Shown: in pieces, positions 61,359-64,000 of the stretch
Layout of the letters: each line of letters starts with the position of its first letter
Numbering within the stretch: the first letter of the stretch is position 1
Assembly (NCBI RefSeq): GCF_008929045.1
Contig: NZ_VFAH01000013.1
Span: forward strand, 1 to 64,000
DNA: 64,000 nucleotides
Direction of reading: 5' to 3'
From: Noviherbaspirillum aerium
GTDB lineage: Bacteria > Pseudomonadota > Gammaproteobacteria > Burkholderiales > Burkholderiaceae_D
Program-made: the position numbers and the translations under genes
Notes under the pieces: generated by a model
The model's input: the letters and a program-made list of their open reading frames with translations, nothing else
Database searches by the model: none
Told to the model about the DNA's origin: nothing

Positions 61359-62398
61359 GCCTTCCTCCGCACGTCCATGGCATTGCGCAGCGCATCGCCG
61401 ATATTGGTGAGCAGGAGAAGGGTCATCGTCAGCACCAGGAAAGTTGACATTGCGATCCACCAGGCGTCCAGGTTGTTCTTGCCCTGCGCCAGCAACTCGC
61501 CCAGGCTGGGCGTGGATGGCGGCACGCCGAGTCCGAGGAAGTCCAGGCTGGTCAGGGCGAGAATCGCGGCGCTCATGCGGAAAGGCAGGAAGGTGATCAC
61601 CGGCGTCATGCTGTTGGGCAGCACATGGCGCAGGATGATCTGCCGGTTCGACAGCCCCAGCGCACGGGCGGCCTGCACATATTCGAGATTGCGGTTGCGC
61701 AGGAAATCGGCGCGCACATAGTCCGACAGGCCCATCCAGCCGAACAGCGAAAGCAGGACCAGCAGCAATCCCAGGCTGGGCTGGAAGATGGAAGCGAAAA
61801 TGATCAGCAGGTAAAGCTCGGGCATGGAGCCCCAGATTTCCATGAAGCGCTGGAACAGCAGATCCGTCTTGCCGGCGAAGTAGCCCTGAAGCGCGCCGGT
61901 GATCAGGCCGAGGATCACGCCGGTGATCGTCAATGCCAGTCCGAACAGGACCGACACCCGGAAACCGTACAGCAGCCTGGCGAAGACGTCGCGTCCGCGG
62001 TCGTCGGTGCCGAGCCAGTTATCGGCCGAGGGCGGCGCCGGATTGGGCGACTTGGCGAAGTAGTTGAGCGTGTCGAAGCGATAGCGGTTGACGGGATAGA
62101 CCGCCCAGTTGCCGTCCTTCTGGAACTGGTCCTGGATGAAGGGATCGAGAAAATCCGCCGGCGTATCGAAATCGCCGCCGAAGACCTTTTCCGAATAGTC
62201 GGTCAGGATCGGAAACATGGTCTGGCCGTTGTAGCGCACGATCAGCGGCTTGTCGTTCGAGATGGCCTCCGCCAGCAGGCTGACGACGAACAGGATGCTG
62301 AAGATGATGAGGCTGACACAGCCCCGGCGGTTCTGCTTGAAGCGCAGCCAGACGCGCTTCCACGGGGAGACGGATGAGATCGGCTTGTTTGGAGTCAT
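61355..62398 (-). CDS. yejE: Peptide ABC transporter permease YejE
   Basis: 347 residues from ATG 62398. Helix 1 (about 27-47), a long periplasmic loop with the YejE-type NGQTMFPILTDYSEKVFGGD segment, then five helices with the inner-membrane EAA-type loop YVQAARALGLSNRQIILRHVLPN. It pairs with YejB. Overlaps yejB by 4 bp. Confidence 0.95.
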   Translation of the reverse strand: MTPNKPISSVSPWKRVWLRFKQNRRGCVSLIIFSILFVVSLLAEAISNDKPLIVRYNGQTMFPILTDYSEKVFGGDFDTPADFLDPFIQDQFQKDGNWAVYPVNRYRFDTLNYFAKSPNPAPPSADNWLGTDDRGRDVFARLLYGFRVSVLFGLALTITGVILGLITGALQGYFAGKTDLLFQRFMEIWGSMPELYLLIIFASIFQPSLGLLLVLLSLFGWMGLSDYVRADFLRNRNLEYVQAARALGLSNRQIILRHVLPNSMTPVITFLPFRMSAAILALTSLDFLGLGVPPSTPSLGELLAQGKNNLDAWWIAMSTFLVLTMTLLLLTNIGDALRNAMDVRRKA

Positions 62399-63456
62399 CG
62401 GCTCAGGCTTTCGAATTGCACGCGCGGATCGGCCCACACATAAAGGAGATCGCCGATCAGCTTGACGACCAGGCCGATCAGTGTGAACAGGTAAAGCGTT
62501 CCCATGACGACAGGATAATCGCGCCGAATCACCGACTCATACGACAGCAGGCCGAGGCCATCGAGCGAGAACAGCGTTTCGATCAGCAGGCTGCCGGTGA
62601 AGAAGGCGCCGATGAAGGCCGCAGGGAATCCGGTCACGAGCGGAATGAGCGCATTGCGGAACACATGCTTGTACAGCACGGTCTTCTCGCTCAGGCCCTT
62701 GGCGCGCGCGGTCAGCACATACTGCTTGCGGATCTCTTCGAGGAAGGTGTTCTTGGTCAGCAGCGTCATCACCGCGAACGAGCCCGCGACCGATGCGAGG
62801 ACAGGCAGCGTGATATGCCACAGATAATCCAGCACCTTGCCCGTCAGCGACAGCTGCTCCCAGTTGTCGGAAGTCAGCCCGCGCAGCGGAAACCACTGCA
62901 CGAAACTGCCGCCGCCGAACATCACCAGCAGGAACACGCCGAGCACGAATCCGGGGATCGAATAGCCGATCAGCACCGCGATGCTGGTGGCGACGTCGAA
63001 CCGGCTGCCTTCGCGCACCGCCTTGGCGATGCCCAATGGCAGCGAGATGAAATACGTGAGGAAGAAAGTCCACAACCCCAGACTGATCGATACCGGCAGC
63101 TTGGATTTCACCAGGTTCCAGACATCCATGTGATGGTAGAAGCTTTGCCCGAGATCGAAGGTGAGAAAGCCCTTGAACATCTGCGCGAAGCGTTCCAGCG
63201 GCGGCTTGTCGAATCCGTACAGCGCCTGGATCTCCTTGACCCGCTCCGCATCGACGCCTTGCCGGCCGCGGTACTCGGAGCCGCCTCCGCCGCCGACTTC
63301 ACCGGCGCCGACCTGCCCTTTCTTCAATTCCATCAGCGCCTGTTCCACCGGACCTCCCGGCACGAACTGGATCACCGCGAACGTGATGGCGATGACGCCG
63401 AACAGCGTCGGAATCATCAGCAGGATGCGCTTTGCAATATAGGACCAGATATTCAT
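62395..63456 (-). CDS. yejB: Peptide ABC transporter permease YejB
   Basis: 353 residues. N-terminal helix (MNIWSYIAKRILLMIPTLFG), the VQFVPGGPVEQ motif of DppB-type permeases, a Gly-rich periplasmic insertion (about 48-66), and the EAA-type loop YVLTARAKGLSEKTVLYKHV. It starts 3 bp after the yejA stop. All yej genes overlap or nearly touch, so they form one operon. Confidence 0.95.
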   Translation of the reverse strand: MNIWSYIAKRILLMIPTLFGVIAITFAVIQFVPGGPVEQALMELKKGQVGAGEVGGGGGSEYRGRQGVDAERVKEIQALYGFDKPPLERFAQMFKGFLTFDLGQSFYHHMDVWNLVKSKLPVSISLGLWTFFLTYFISLPLGIAKAVREGSRFDVATSIAVLIGYSIPGFVLGVFLLVMFGGGSFVQWFPLRGLTSDNWEQLSLTGKVLDYLWHITLPVLASVAGSFAVMTLLTKNTFLEEIRKQYVLTARAKGLSEKTVLYKHVFRNALIPLVTGFPAAFIGAFFTGSLLIETLFSLDGLGLLSYESVIRRDYPVVMGTLYLFTLIGLVVKLIGDLLYVWADPRVQFESLSR

Positions 63457-63459
63457 GTC

Positions 63460-64000
63460 TTACCTCGGCTTCTGCTGCCACCAGCTCGATATCACATAGG
63501 GATCGGCCGCATAGTACAGGGGCATCTTGGCGGGAATGCCGAAACGGCTGCGATAGGCGACCCTGTGCGTCGACGAGAACCAGTGCGGCACGACGATATA
63601 TTTGTGCAGCAGCACCCGGTCGAGCGCGCGCGCCGCGGCGATCAGTTCGGTGCGCGAACCCGCGGCCACCAGGTTGGCCACCAGCTTGTCCACCGCCGGG
63701 TCCTTCAGCCCCCAGGCATTGTTCGAACCCTTCTCGTCGGCCGCCTTGGAGCCGAAGGTATCGAACATTTCATTGCCGGGGCTGGTGGTGTCGGGAAAGC
63801 GGATACTGGTCATGTCGAAGTCGAATTCCTCCATCCGCTTCTGCACCAGCGCATAGTCGGCGGTGCGCTGGTTGACCTGGATGCCGAGCTTCTGCAGGTT
63901 GCGGATATAGACGCTGATGATGCGCGACAGCGCGGACTGGTCGTCCAGGATTTCAAAGGTGAACGGCTCGCCCTTGGCATTGCGCAGCGCGCCGTCGCGG
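63460..64000 (-). CDS. yejA: Peptide ABC transporter substrate-binding protein YejA, C-terminal part
   Basis: About 179 C-terminal residues of a family 5 extracellular solute-binding protein; the gene continues past 64000. Visible: EPFTFEILDDQSALSRIISV, the TSIRFPDTTSPGNEMFDTFG hinge region, WGLKDPAVDKLV, and the end PLYYAADPYVISSWWQQKPR, typical of YejA. The periplasmic receptor feeding YejBEF. Confidence 0.93.
   Translation of the reverse strand, partial: RDGALRNAKGEPFTFEILDDQSALSRIISVYIRNLQKLGIQVNQRTADYALVQKRMEEFDFDMTSIRFPDTTSPGNEMFDTFGSKAADEKGSNNAWGLKDPAVDKLVANLVAAGSRTELIAAARALDRVLLHKYIVVPHWFSSTHRVAYRSRFGIPAKMPLYYAADPYVISSWWQQKPR

Overview
This 64 kb window is a chromosomal segment of a GC-rich betaproteobacterium, most probably Burkholderiales and probably Oxalobacteraceae (Herminiimonas/Herbaspirillum/Noviherbaspirillum-like). 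That placement rests on gene content and order: pyrG-kdsA-eno, comEC-tatD-lolD-lolC, rpfE-recJ-prfB-lysS, a complete iscRSUA-hscBA-fdx-iscX operon, kynBUA with a divergent Lrp-type regulator, minCDE, gloB-methyltransferase-rnhA-dnaQ, phasin plus phaB, and yejABEF. The species cannot be fixed from the window alone. Most of the DNA is ordinary core genome with tight spacing and many 4-bp ATGA overlaps.

Layout. 1-3.2 kb (minus): start of eno, kdsA, pyrG. 3.4-10.5 kb (minus): LpxR-like lipid A deacylase, alpha/beta hydrolase, comEC, tatD, lolD, lolC. 10.6-16.2 kb (plus): rpfE-like gene, recJ, prfB with its programmed frameshift, lysS. 16.5-19.0 kb (plus): glycine-zipper envelope protein and an orphan PAS histidine kinase. 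19.1-24.8 kb (minus): Fe-S cluster assembly operon led by iscR with a recognisable IscR operator. 25.0-30.0 kb (minus): unknown outer-membrane-type protein, low-molecular-weight phosphatase, a degenerate uracil-DNA-glycosylase-like protein, uvrB. 30.1-31.5 kb (plus): tyrB and tRNA-Asn. 31.6-37.2 kb: a less GC-rich accessory stretch with a UbiU-like protein without its cluster cysteines, a DUF2721 membrane protein, a two-component pair whose kinase has Tyr in place of the phospho-acceptor His, and a Crp/Fnr regulator. 37.4-39.0 kb (minus): phasin and acetoacetyl-CoA reductase for polyhydroxyalkanoate. 39.3-42.6 kb: kynurenine pathway. 42.9-44.8 kb: minCDE. 44.9-50.7 kb: small envelope or hypothetical genes, YgiQ radical SAM protein, a non-coding block with two large inverted repeats, and a CheY-like regulator. 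50.8-57.2 kb (minus): methyltransferase, rnhA, an RND efflux pair, dnaQ, tRNA-Val. 57.2-59.7 kb (plus): gloB and mltD. 59.8-64 kb (minus): yejF, yejE, yejB and the end of yejA.

How the genes work together. The isc operon is a self-contained Fe-S factory with its own sensor. lolD/lolC, comEC, kdsA, the LpxR-like enzyme and mltD serve the envelope. kynBUA converts tryptophan to anthranilate under a Lrp-family regulator. phaB and the phasin serve carbon storage. The yej operon imports peptides.

No CRISPR array, prophage, insertion sequence or large defence or biosynthetic system is visible. The most interesting signals are three proteins that keep a known fold but lose defining residues (kinase His to Tyr; UbiU-like Cys to Ser; glycosylase-like Asp to Gly), the inverted-repeat block at 48.9-49.2 kb, tandem dyad sites at 36.06-36.10 kb, an FNR-like box before the unknown outer-membrane gene, and an efflux operon between rnhA and dnaQ.
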